11,379 bases of DNA, taken from Baffinella frigidus (Eukaryota; Cryptophyceae; Cryptomonadales; Baffinellaceae). The notes below the pieces were generated by a model that was given only the letters and a program-made list of their open reading frames with translations, did not search any database and was not told the DNA's origin. The DNA lies in NCBI GenBank assembly GCA_026770585.1, contig MU646310.1, positions 1,155,338 to 1,166,716 on the forward strand. The letters run 5' to 3'. Within the stretch, counting starts at the first letter, position 1. Every line of letters starts with the position of its first letter. The position numbers were made by a program, and so were the translations under genes. Positions 1-6,705 of the stretch are shown here, piece by piece.

Positions 1-63
<63 letters not shown>
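1..63. repeat. Poly-G homopolymer, 63 nt
   Basis: An uninterrupted run of 63 G at the very start of the window. C/G runs of 7-13 nt occur elsewhere (617-626, 3274-3286, 4268-4278, 10341-10350), but nothing approaches this length. It may be a read or assembly artefact at a contig edge, or a real homopolymer. Confidence 0.9.
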
Positions 64-65
<2 letters not shown>

Positions 66-374
66 TGGCGTCGGTGTCGAAAAAAAGGTGTGGGTTGCGT
101 GTTAATAATTGGTCGATGTGTAATGAAAACGAGAGAAAACGAGCGAGGCGTTGCATGCATACGTTACATATTTTCGTGAGTCGCCGGCTCTGGCAGTGGT
201 ACCAGTTTTGCGCCAGAGAGAAAACGAATACCCTGGAGGGAATACTATTCCCTCCAGAGGAGGCCATGTTTAATCTACCTGGTCCCGAGGATTGCCACGA
301 TTGCTTCAATCCTACAGCACACAACCAGTTTATTATCTGGTCGACTTCCGCCACCCCGGCTTAGTTTAATAGGG
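64..374. other. Unassigned sequence with a short hairpin
   Basis: A 99-codon plus-strand open frame starts right after the poly-G (65-364). It has no motif I recognise and no visible splice or family support, so I do not call it a gene. A perfect inverted repeat with 12-bp arms (233-244 and 246-257, one central base) lies inside it. A short direct repeat GAGAGAAAACGA occurs near 132 and 217. Confidence 0.5.
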
Positions 375-376
375 TG

Positions 377-522
377 ACGGCCTGAAAATGGGGTAGTTAG
401 GCCTACGGCATTGCCTAGGACCTCCTACCGTAGGCCGAGACTTTTTGGTCCCAGGATCCCTCGGCCTACGGTAGGAGGTCCTTGGCAATGCCGTATGCCT
501 AACTACCCCATTTTCAGGCCGT
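377..522. mobile_element. Fold-back (MITE-like) element, 62-bp arms
   Basis: Left arm 377-438 and right arm 461-522 are reverse complements over 62 bp with two mismatches, around a 22-nt loop. The inner ends of the arms carry CCTACCGTAGG (424-434) and CCTACGGTAGG (465-475), a near-palindrome that recurs in other fold-backs of this window. There is no coding capacity, and I see no convincing target-site duplication. A non-autonomous DNA transposon is the likeliest identity (inference). Confidence 0.8.
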
Positions 523-673
523 TAGCCTATGACGTTGGTAGAGGGCTGGATAGCTCACGGACCGGACCAGGGTTTGATCTGGAGGCCTCCCAGGGCACTG
601 CCCGCCCTGAGGTTTTACCCCCCCCCCCCCAGGGCAAGCGCCCCGGGGACGCCGCAGGAGCCTGGGAGGGGTC

Positions 674-1022
674 ATGTCCCCGTTGGTGCCTACCCCCATT
701 ACATCAGGGCAAAGGCTATTGGAGCCATTGCCCATCCCACAACAGTCACGCCCGTGCATATGATCATATTCCGCAGAATCACGCACTCCGCGAGAGCACT
801 CCGTCGTCAGGGCGGCACATGGTGTACTGTCAAGAAACTGCACGGCCACGCACGTGGTTCTGGGATACAGTCTGTTGTTGAAAACCGAGGCTCGACAAGT
901 AGACCCATTCACGAACAGGAGTAGAACCCCCTCTGACCCCCCGCGCGGACGTCCGCGCGGATGGTCAATGGTTCCAATAGCCTTTGCCCTGATGTAATGG
1001 GGGTAGGCACCAACGGGGACAT
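674..1022. mobile_element. MITE-like element with 64-bp terminal inverted repeats
   Basis: Arms 674-737 and 959-1022 are reverse complements over 64 bp with two mismatches, enclosing about 220 bp of non-repetitive sequence. A perfect 20-bp palindrome, CCGCGCGGACGTCCGCGCGG (941-960), abuts and overlaps the inner edge of the right arm. Open frames crossing the element exist on both strands but are by-products of the inverted repeat. No transposase is present and no clear target duplication is visible. Confidence 0.8.
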
Positions 1023-1170
1023 TGGGAAGTAAAAGTTCCGAAAGGGGCGCGGATCGTGGTTGCGGTCGGACCGGAGACTGGGTGGCAGGACCCCTTTGAG
1101 CTCGACCTCCTCGCGGAACAGTCAACTACGTCCCGCTGACTCAACCATTGACGTCCTGCTCACTTAATCA
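1023..1170. other. Unassigned sequence
   Basis: No repeat or gene identified. A minus-strand stretch around 1030-1110 is open for about 30 codons. It follows a stop, has no clear acceptor, and is not called. Confidence 0.4.
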
Positions 1171-1257
1171 TCACATGCTGAGGCGCCGGCGGACGCGCTC
1201 GAACTCTGCACCTAGCTCCGCTTCCGGCGCGTCACACAACTTCTTCCACTTCAGCGC
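1171..1257 (-). pseudogene. Possible terminal exon of an unidentified protein
   Basis: Reading the minus strand, a pyrimidine-rich tract ending in TTTGTTTCACAG (1258-1269) looks like a strong 3' splice site. Directly after it, 28 codons run to TGA at 1173-1171, followed by a second TGA in frame. The peptide is charged and helix-like, starting ALKWKKLCDAPEAELG, and resembles a coding C-terminus more than random sequence. I recognise no family. No upstream exon was found: the sequence beyond 1258 is a fold-back (1258-1400), and frames joined across it hit stops. It could be a relic exon or a chance match. Confidence 0.3.
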
Positions 1258-1400
1258 CTGTGAAACAAACAGAAGTTACGGACGAAGAAGGACACGCGCC
1301 GCCCCTGAGGTAGTCCTAGGCTCCTAGAAATAGGCCTACCGGAGGACTCTCAGGCGGTGCGTGTCGTCAATCGTGAGAAACACCTGTCTGTTTCAGGTCC
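1258..1400. repeat. Imperfect fold-back
   Basis: The ends TGAAACAAACAG (1261-1272) and CTGTCTGTTTCA (1386-1397) are inverted copies with one mismatch. Further in, GACACGCGCCGCC near 1291 is matched inversely near 1356-1370, with small indels. The structure begins exactly at the candidate splice acceptor of the stretch at 1171-1257. Confidence 0.55.
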
Positions 1401-2440
1401 TAGGCCTCCGCCGGAAGGTATCACGGTGGTCGTGTTGGATCGGGGATGGTGGATAAACACACACGGGGTTGTGATGGATGTTCTGACAAGAACCCGAGGC
1501 GGGTCAGTGTTTCGTACAAGGGGTTGTCTAGATTTTGGAAGGCGTTTGCCTTGGGAGAGTCAGGGTGCTCGATGGTGACAAGAAGAGCGTGTGCCGCGCG
1601 GATGTACCCCTTCGCACGCCCGACCTGCCGTCGTACAGAGCAGTTTTCAAATCTGTGTGCCGAACGAAAGCATTTAAACAACACTGAAAGTGCACGATGC
1701 TGGCACCGCAACTTGACCGACCTGCATCCCAACTCCGATCTCTTCAACTCTATGGATTCGGAGTTTGGACTCGGGCAGAGTCCTAGACTTTGCAGATGCG
1801 AACGCCAGCCGGAGGAACAATGTTTTTAGTGTTTGGGATCTCCTCTTGGTCTATCTTCTACCTAGCCTCCTCGGAGGGGGAAACACCAGACAACATTCGC
1901 TGCGCCGGGAACTATGTTTCCTCGGGGTGAGGGGGCGAGGAACCGTGTCGGGGCTCATGATGGCGGCCATGAACGCAATGTAGTTGCTGTCCGCCTGCCA
2001 ACCTCACAGTGGGAGGGCTTGTTCAGTCTTCGTTTCGTTTCAAGATTATTCCGCCACCACCACTTTAATCAAGTCGCCCCCCCCCCAGAAGGAATTCTCT
2101 AGAAGCACACCCCAAAAACAAGAGAGCGAGATACAAAACTGGTCACGGAAAAAGAAGATAAAGAATAGAAGGGCCCTATGGTTTTGCTGCTCCTATTTGT
2201 ATCGTGAGAGGCTGTGTCGGAGTTCCCCTACCCAGAGCCCGTGCACAACCTTGCTGACAGGCGAGGCGTGGAGAGACTCGTGGAGAGCGATCAGACGTTC
2301 GGTGTCGAGCAGCGCTCCTTTCCCGTCCCCGCGCTGGCGCTTGTTCTGCCACCAGAGAGAGAGAAAGAGATTTACGGCACTTGGGCATATACATTCTATT
2401 AGTCCGCTTTCCAACAGCCAATCAACCCATGATGTGGAGC
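1401..2440. other. Unassigned intergenic sequence
   Basis: About 1 kb with short overlapping open frames on both strands, none with a recognisable motif or consistent splice sites. A poly-C run lies near 2078-2087 and an A-rich patch near 2110-2170. I see no gene, RNA or long repeat here. Confidence 0.5.
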
Positions 2441-2640
2441 GCCGCATCCCTAGCGTTGGGAACGGCGGTGATAGCAACAGGTGCGCGGTGCTCCCCGTTG
2501 AGGTCGGGGAGTGACACCAGCGCCGTATCCCTAGCGTTGGGAACGACGGTGGTAGGAACAGGTGCGCGTTGCTCCCCGTTGAGTTCGGAGAGTGACACCA
2601 GTGCCGTCTCTCTAGTGTGAGAACGGTAGTGGCAGCAACA
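2441..2640. repeat. 81-bp tandem repeat, about 2.5 copies
   Basis: Units start at 2441, 2522 and 2603 (GCCG anchor), so the period is exactly 81 nt. The first two copies are close; the third diverges and decays after about 40 bp. Because 81 is a multiple of three, open frames persist on both strands through the array. On the plus strand this gives a 27-residue repeat containing LALGT and TGARCSPL. No start, splice site or domain supports translation, so I treat it as a minisatellite. Confidence 0.8.
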
Positions 2641-2716
2641 GCGTGCGCGTGCAAAGTAAAGCAAATGTAAAGTAAAGGACCAAATGGAATAAGCTGCACG
2701 CGGCGGAGCTAGGAAC

Positions 2717-2929
2717 GTGTGGAGTGCTGGGCCAGGCGCGCGGCTCAAGTTACGTGCGTAACTTGACGCCCCGCAGCCTGCCCCCGCAGGAGCAGTGCTC
2801 CGCCCCCATGTCGTAGCGCTTTCCCAACTGGTCCAAAACATTATGTACATTTACATTCAGCTGCCATGAGCGAGCGGAGCGAGCATGCCTTGTCTCTTGC
2901 AAAAGTTTAGACCACACCTGCAGTCGACT
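2717..2929. repeat. Dispersed direct repeat, copy A
   Basis: Near-identical to 3492-3690 and in the same orientation. The copies differ by a few substitutions and by 14 bp present only here (about 2834-2847). Both contain a palindrome, CAAGTTACG-TG-CGTAACTTG, and a GAGCGAGCGGAGCGAGC stretch. They share a minus-strand open frame, but nothing else argues for a protein. No target duplication is evident. A transposon fragment or segmental duplication is likely. Confidence 0.85.
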
Positions 2930-3491
2930 ACTTTACAGATGCATTCAAAAGTTGTCGCCCAGTTGAGTTGACTTTTCACGAACACTCGTTTCAGAGAGCC
3001 TCGCGATGTCCGAGCCGGTACCTCGCAGCGGACGGTCGCCGTGCCTGCGAAGGCGCCCGGCGCTGCCCGGGTTTCTCTTTCTTCCCACCCACCCTCACCC
3101 GCGAGAAGCCTCAGGCAACACACGCGTGGCGCAAAGTAGCACCTTCACTGGACTGCGTCGAGGGCAGCAACGTCGAACCCCCTCCTTGGAGGGTTCGTAA
3201 TGGCTAATACCGTGACGATATTGATTCGTAAGAGTCAATACTGCATTGGTATAAAGTGTTTCTAGGTAAATTACCCCCCCCCCCCCTTGTTTTGTGGAGG
3301 GAGGTGGCAGGTGGTGAGCAGCGCGCCAAGTACATGTACGGCGCTTAGTTGTCCCCTCCTAAGAGGGACCCGCGTATAGAAGCTCCGTAAGTAAGACGAG
3401 GGTTTAGGGGCCTGATGTTTCCGTTGGTCCTGACTCGGTGCAACGCGGATGTCGGGCCATCCAGCAAGTGCTGGGTCCTCTTAGTCGGGGT
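2930..3491. other. Unassigned spacer between the two repeat copies
   Basis: No gene identified. It holds a 13-nt poly-C run (3274-3286), a short hairpin centred on GTACATGTAC near 3330-3339, and short inverted repeats near 3175-3195 and 3220-3240. Confidence 0.5.
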
Positions 3492-3690
3492 GTGTGGAGT
3501 GCTGGGCCAGGCGCGCGGCTCAAGTTACGTGCGTAACTTGACGCCCCGCAGCCTGCCCCCGCAGGAGCAGTGCTCCGCCCCCGAGTCGTAGCGCTTTCCC
3601 AACTGGTACATTTACATTCAGCTGCCATGAGCGAGCGGAGCGAGCATGCCTTGTCTCTTGCAAGAGTTTAGACCACACCTGCAGTCGACT
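3492..3690. repeat. Dispersed direct repeat, copy B
   Basis: Second copy of 2717-2929, lacking its 14-bp internal segment. It ends at 3690, and a solo right end of the TA-MITE family begins at about 3691, so the boundary was probably set by that insertion. Confidence 0.85.
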
Positions 3691-3695
3691 TCTTA

Positions 3696-3786
3696 TGAGC
3701 GAGGTACCCCTGTAGGCATACATGTAGACCTACTGTACACTGCAGGGTCCCAGTGGGGAGCGGTTGCTTGTGAGCGAGGTACCCCT
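3696..3786. mobile_element. Solo and truncated right ends of the TA-MITE family
   Basis: Two right-end sequences, TGAGCGAGGTACCCCTGTA at 3696-3714 and a shortened one at 3771-3786, match the 3' terminus of the full elements at 4244-4827. The sequence between them (GTAGACCTACTGTA, then a GGGGAGCGGTT-like piece) resembles the right half of a full element. Confidence 0.7.
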
Positions 3787-3795
3787 TGATCATGA

Positions 3796-4114
3796 TCGAG
3801 AGTGACATTCGATCTGTGTTCTCGTGTCTTCGAATGGCACGGCCCTGGAACGACGTGGTCCTAGAGGGGTGAAAGAGGGGGATCTGTTGAATCGATCACA
3901 CCAGAGCGCTTTCTAGTAGCCTAGTAGATAGATGGACGCATCGTGTCAGTATTGCGTCCATCTATCTAGTAGATGGACGCACCTTGTCAGCATTGTGTCC
4001 ATCTATCCACGAGAGAGAATGTCGTCTCAGGGCCGCCCTGAGACGACTTGGTCCCCGAGGGGTGAAAGAGGGGGGCGGCGCATCTGTTGAATCGATCACA
4101 CCAGAGCGCTTTCT
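3796..4114. repeat. Repeat unit X, copies 1 and 2
   Basis: Copy 1 (3796-3914) and copy 2 (4034-4114) share GGGGTGAAAGAGGGG and then GTTGAATCGATCACACCAGA, ending in GCGCTTTCT. A third copy at 4146-4241 plus 4371-4387 is interrupted by a MITE. Between copies 1 and 2 sit two tandem hairpins: 16-bp perfect arms 3925-3940/3953-3968, and a 12-bp near-perfect pair 3970-3981/3994-4005. A perfect 12-bp inverted repeat follows (4021-4032/4036-4047). Confidence 0.75.
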
Positions 4115-4116
4115 TG

Positions 4117-4135
4117 TGAGCGAGGTACCCCTGTA
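4117..4135. mobile_element. Solo right end of the TA-MITE family
   Basis: The 19-bp sequence matches the right terminus of the full-length MITEs, including the final TA. It directly follows repeat unit X copy 2 with no left half, so it marks a truncation or recombination junction. Confidence 0.7.
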
Positions 4136-4145
4136 AATACTCTGA

Positions 4146-4241
4146 CCGAGAGCAAAACAGGATGTGTGTTCTCTCATCTTTGAATGGCACGGCCCTGAGG
4201 TGACCTGGTCCTAGAAGGGTCGAAGGAGGGGACGGCGCATC
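4146..4241. repeat. Repeat unit X, copy 3 (left part)
   Basis: Aligns with copy 1 from CGAGAG through GAATGGCACGGCCCTG and GTGGTCCTAG-like sequence to GCGCATC. Its continuation, TTGAATCGATCACACCA, resumes at 4371, immediately after the MITE at 4244-4368. Confidence 0.75.
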
Positions 4242-4243
4242 TA

Positions 4244-4368
4244 CAGGGGTGCATCGCTCATAAGAAACCGCCCCCCCCCTAGGACCCTTGGGCCACCGTA
4301 GGGCCCTAGGGGTAGGCCTACTGTAGGGTGCTAGTGGGGGGCGGTTTCTTGTGAGCGAGGTACCCCTG
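4244..4368. mobile_element. TA-MITE copy 1
   Basis: A 125-bp element with terminal inverted repeats of about 35 bp, beginning CAGGGGTGCATCGCTCA on the left and matching CAGGGGTACCTCGCTCA when the right end is read inversely, then AAGAAACCG and poly-C. It is flanked by TA on both sides (4242-4243, 4369-4370), the duplication typical of Tc1/mariner-type elements. The interior carries CCTACTGTAGG and CCTAGG palindromes. It splits repeat unit X copy 3, and the unoccupied sequence survives at 4081-4096. Confidence 0.85.
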
Positions 4369-4419
4369 TATTGAATCGATCACACCACTGCGACGCGCCA
4401 TGCGGCGAAGCTTGCAGTA

Positions 4420-4540
4420 CAGGGGTACCTCGCTCACAAGAAACCGCCCCCCCCCCAGCTAGGACCACCATAGGGCCCTAGGCATAGCCCTACTGTAGGG
4501 TTTTAGGAGGGGTCGGTTTCTTATGAGCGAGGTACCCCTG
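4420..4540. mobile_element. TA-MITE copy 2
   Basis: A 121-bp element with the same terminal repeat (CAGGGGTACCTCGCTCA) and flanking TA at 4418-4419 and 4541-4542. The left flank AAGCTTGCAG-TA resembles AGGCTTGCAG-TA at 4606-4617, which looks like a related unoccupied site. No coding capacity. Confidence 0.85.
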
Positions 4541-4542
4541 TA

Positions 4543-4709
4543 GGAGCGACAGAGGACAAAACGGTGAAGATTGCACAAAACGGTGGAGCTTGCACACAAC
4601 GGTAAGGCTTGCAGTAGAGCGAGAGAACTGAAGCGTGCGCTAGAGCGAGATACAACCACTTTATTGAAACGAGCACCAACACCCTCCTGCAAGCGAGGAC
4701 ACTGCCGTG
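4543..4709. repeat. Short 20-bp tandem repeats
   Basis: Three degenerate copies of a ~20-bp unit (ACAAAACGGTGAAGATTGC, AAAACGGTGGAGCTTGC, ACAACGGTAAGGCTTGC) lie at about 4556-4616. Non-repetitive sequence follows. No gene. Confidence 0.65.
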
Positions 4710-4711
4710 TA

Positions 4712-4827
4712 CAGGGGTACCTCGCTCACAAGAAACCGCCCCCCCCTAGGACCCTACAGTAGGACCATGCCTAGGGCCCTATGGTGGTCCTAGGGGGGGG
4801 CGGTTTCTTATGAGCGAGGTACCCCTG
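4712..4827. mobile_element. TA-MITE copy 3
   Basis: A 116-bp element of the same family, with TA at 4710-4711 and 4828-4829. The interior is an inverted repeat around CCTAGGACC and GGTCCTAGG, so the whole element can fold into one long hairpin. Confidence 0.85.
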
Positions 4828-4956
4828 TACCCCTTCTGGCGCATCGTAGCGCGCAGGCGCTTGTGACACACGTAGCCACCCCGGTCATCCTACACGGGAC
4901 TGTATCCCCAGATCCTTGATCCCTTACGTTGTATCCCGAAGGTTGTACGCCTGCAT

Positions 4957-5080
4957 GGGGTTTAGGGTTCAGGGTTTAGGGTTTAGAGTTAGGGTTTGGG
5001 GTTTAGGGTTTAGAGTTTAGGGTTTAGGGTCTAGTGTTTGGAGTTGGGGGTTCATGGGGGTCTAGGGTTTGGAGTTGAGG
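4957..5080 (+). repeat. Degenerate interstitial telomeric repeats (TTTAGGG strand)
   Basis: GGGTTTA heptamers with variants (GGGTTCA, GAGTTTA, GTGTTTG) read on the plus strand. This is the G-rich strand, oriented as at a right-hand chromosome end, yet sequence continues beyond it. It merges into the GTTCATG array. Confidence 0.85.
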
Positions 5081-5164
5081 GTTCATGGTTCATGGTTCAT
5101 GGTTCATGGTTCATGGTTCATGGTTCATGGTTCATGGTTCATGGTTCATGGTTCATGGTTCATG
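5081..5164 (+). repeat. GTTCATG heptamer array, 12 perfect copies
   Basis: Exactly twelve consecutive GTTCATG units (84 bp) without indels or substitutions. Read on the other strand the unit is CCATGAA, one base from the telomere variant CCCTGAA found at 11330-11378. The shared 7-bp period and adjacency to telomeric repeats suggest telomeric descent. Confidence 0.9.
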
Positions 5165-5314
5165 TTGGGGAAAGTATTTAGGGTTTAGGGAGTGTTCGAT
5201 GACCTCTTTGCGGATGATGGACTGCATAGTCGCAGAACTCATGCCGTGGCCCGCGCCCACCTTCGCACCCGCAGGAACCACGTCAGAGTCAAGGAAAGTC
5301 AATTCCCCCTCGAG
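5153..5314 (-). pseudogene. Minus-strand open stretch, possible exon remnant
   Basis: From 5314 the minus strand is open for 53 codons to a TGA at 5155-5153. The middle part (VVPAGAKVGAGHGMSSATMQ, then an IIRKEVIEH segment) has a coding-like composition, but I recognise no family. The last dozen residues are translated telomeric and GTTCATG repeats, so the true end, if this was a gene, has been replaced. The opposite strand is also open here, so this may be chance. Confidence 0.2.
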
Positions 5315-5388
5315 TCAGCGGCTTTCAAAAGTTGACCACCGTACCAGGGTACGGTCCCGAAGCGATCAACCCCCTCCTTCAATCTTAC

Positions 5389-5531
5389 CTCAGAAAAGGA
5401 CTTTTAGAAGTCCTTTCCCTAAAGTCAACTCCCCTACAAAAGCGTCAACTTATGCGTAGAGTAAAAAATAAGTTGACGGATTTGTGGGGGAGTTGACTTA
5501 GGAAACGGACTTCTAAAAGTCCTTTTCTGAG
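5389..5531. mobile_element. Fold-back element with nested hairpins
   Basis: Left arm 5389-5452 and right arm 5469-5531 pair over about 63 bp with a few mismatches and one indel, leaving a 16-nt loop. Each arm contains its own palindrome (AAAGGACTTTTAGAAGTCCTT type), so the sequence can form either one long stem or two small hairpins. No coding capacity. Confidence 0.8.
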
Positions 5532-5790
5532 ATAAAATCTGGCCCCGTTCAGGGGGAAAGCGCCGTGTGTTCATCGCATAGCACGGACGTGGGCTAGGGT
5601 TTAAAAGGGTGTAGGGATGAGCTTTCCAAAGGCTCACAGGGTTTCAGTGCAGGGAGAGGTGTGAGGGCAGAAGCGCAACACGAACTGGGCATGGCGCTAG
5701 ATCCAGGAGAGTGTTTTCCGCGACGTGCCTGAACAAGGCGGACGTTTATTTTTGAATGCATAGATAGCCTCGTGTGGACACCACCGTGGA
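5532..5790. other. Unassigned sequence
   Basis: No gene or long repeat. A minus-strand open frame extends from 6142 down through here to 5594, but it runs across the fold-back at 5816-6020 and has no recognisable domain, so I leave it out. Confidence 0.45.
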
Positions 5791-6045
5791 TGGCGACCGT
5801 GAGCATCAGAAAGGTCCACCAGCAACCCGTAGCAGCTGGTACCGGATCCTTGCAAGGATTCGGGTGTTTTATTTGAAACCAAATCTTTCCTATGACCCTA
5901 AGGTAGGAAGCCCTAGGGACCTCGAGTTGCTGACGGGAGATACCGAAGAGATTTCTTCGGTTTAGCTGAAAATCACTACAGTACCCGATCCGGTCAAAAG
6001 CTGCGACGGGCTGCTGGTGGGTGGCGACCGTTCGCATCAGAAAGG
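5791..6045. mobile_element. Fold-back insertion flanked by 24-bp direct repeats
   Basis: Inverted arms 5816-5837 and 5999-6020 (22 bp, two mismatches) enclose about 160 bp. Immediately outside are direct repeats TGGCGACCGTNNGCATCAGA, extending AAGG, at 5791-5814 and 6022-6045 (24 bp, two mismatches). The interior holds ACCCTAAGGTAGGAAG, a variant of the core seen at 9231-9245. Confidence 0.65.
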
Positions 6046-6116
6046 GTGCCATCGTGCAGAGCAAGGGGAGGGTCTCGAATACAAGATCTCGCATGCAAGA
6101 GCCCACAAGACACCAC

Positions 6117-6239
6117 CACGCCAGAGGGCTCGAAACATCCACTTTTGAAATATTTCAGGGGAAACCTTGGGATGCTCATGTTTACGACGTCAGATCTGAC
6201 GTGGATAAGGCGTCGGTTTCTCTCGAGCCCTCTGGCGTG
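6117..6239. mobile_element. Fold-back element with central palindrome
   Basis: Perfect 17-bp inverted arms CACGCCAGAGGGCTCGA (6117-6133) and its complement (6223-6239). A perfect 16-bp palindrome ACGTCAGATCTGACGT lies inside (6187-6202). Flanking sequences at about 6072-6115 and 6252-6306 are degenerate direct repeats of each other (TCTCG...ACAAGA.CCCACA.GACACCA). Confidence 0.7.
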
Positions 6240-6446
6240 GCAGGGAGCGTCTAGAGGGAGAGTCTCGCATGGGATTGTCTCGCGTACAAGAACCCACAGA
6301 CACCAGGGAGCCTACGGTAGGCCGATCCCCAGGGTCTATGCCAGTTCGATGGGCATTGGTTTATGGTTCGGAACTGTGTTTTAACTTAACCCTCATACGA
6401 CATCCCTATTCACCCTCCGATAGGGTGGGGAAGCAGAGAGGGGCAC
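6240..6446. other. Unassigned sequence with one CCTACGGTAGG core
   Basis: Nothing gene-like is visible. CCTACGGTAGG occurs at 6311-6321. Confidence 0.5.
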
Positions 6447-6484
6447 CCTAGGGTTTAGGGTTCAGGGTTCAGGGTAGGGTTTAG
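6447..6484 (+). repeat. Short interstitial telomeric repeat (TTTAGGG strand)
   Basis: About five heptamers, GGGTTTA and GGGTTCA, on the plus strand; same orientation as 4957-5080. Confidence 0.75.
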
Positions 6485-6705
6485 AAAATAGAGGGGGGTA
6501 CCGGACCAGTAGCCCCACGACTCTTGACCAAGTTCAATTCTGGGAGTTGTACATACTTTTCGGTACCTGAAAACAAACCGGAACGCGGGTTAGTCCCAAA
6601 CAGCCTCCTCGGTGTCTGCCCCGGTCCGGCATCAACCCCGGTACAAACCACACATGTTTTTAGTCAACCGTTTCCGCCCCGGTGCAAAAAAAAAGCCTGC
6701 ATGCC
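6485..6705. other. 3' flank of the TIM-barrel gene
   Basis: No repeat longer than a few bases and no gene. It must contain the 3' UTR of the minus-strand gene ending at 6706. A nine-base A run (6686-6694) reads as T9 in transcript orientation. I see no clear polyadenylation signal. Confidence 0.4.

Noticed and set aside
65-364. 99-codon plus-strand open frame after the poly-G
   Set aside because: No domain, signal or splice evidence; contains a perfect hairpin, and the start lies at the edge of a suspicious homopolymer.
514-1125. 203-codon minus-strand open frame
   Set aside because: It crosses the 674-1022 inverted-repeat element; part of its peptide recurs on the opposite strand because of the repeat.
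3165-3200. tRNA-like GTTCG motif near 3192
   Set aside because: No cloverleaf arms could be drawn on either strand; only a short local hairpin.
3990-4010. CRISPR-like array in the hairpin repeats at 3925-4005
   Set aside because: Only two units, each a fold-back, with no spacers of constant length; eukaryotic context.
4244-4368. hAT-type element (CAGGGGT start)
   Set aside because: No 8-bp target duplication flanks the ends; the only duplication visible is TA.
5594-6142. 182-codon minus-strand open frame
   Set aside because: Spans the fold-back at 5816-6020 and has no recognisable motif.
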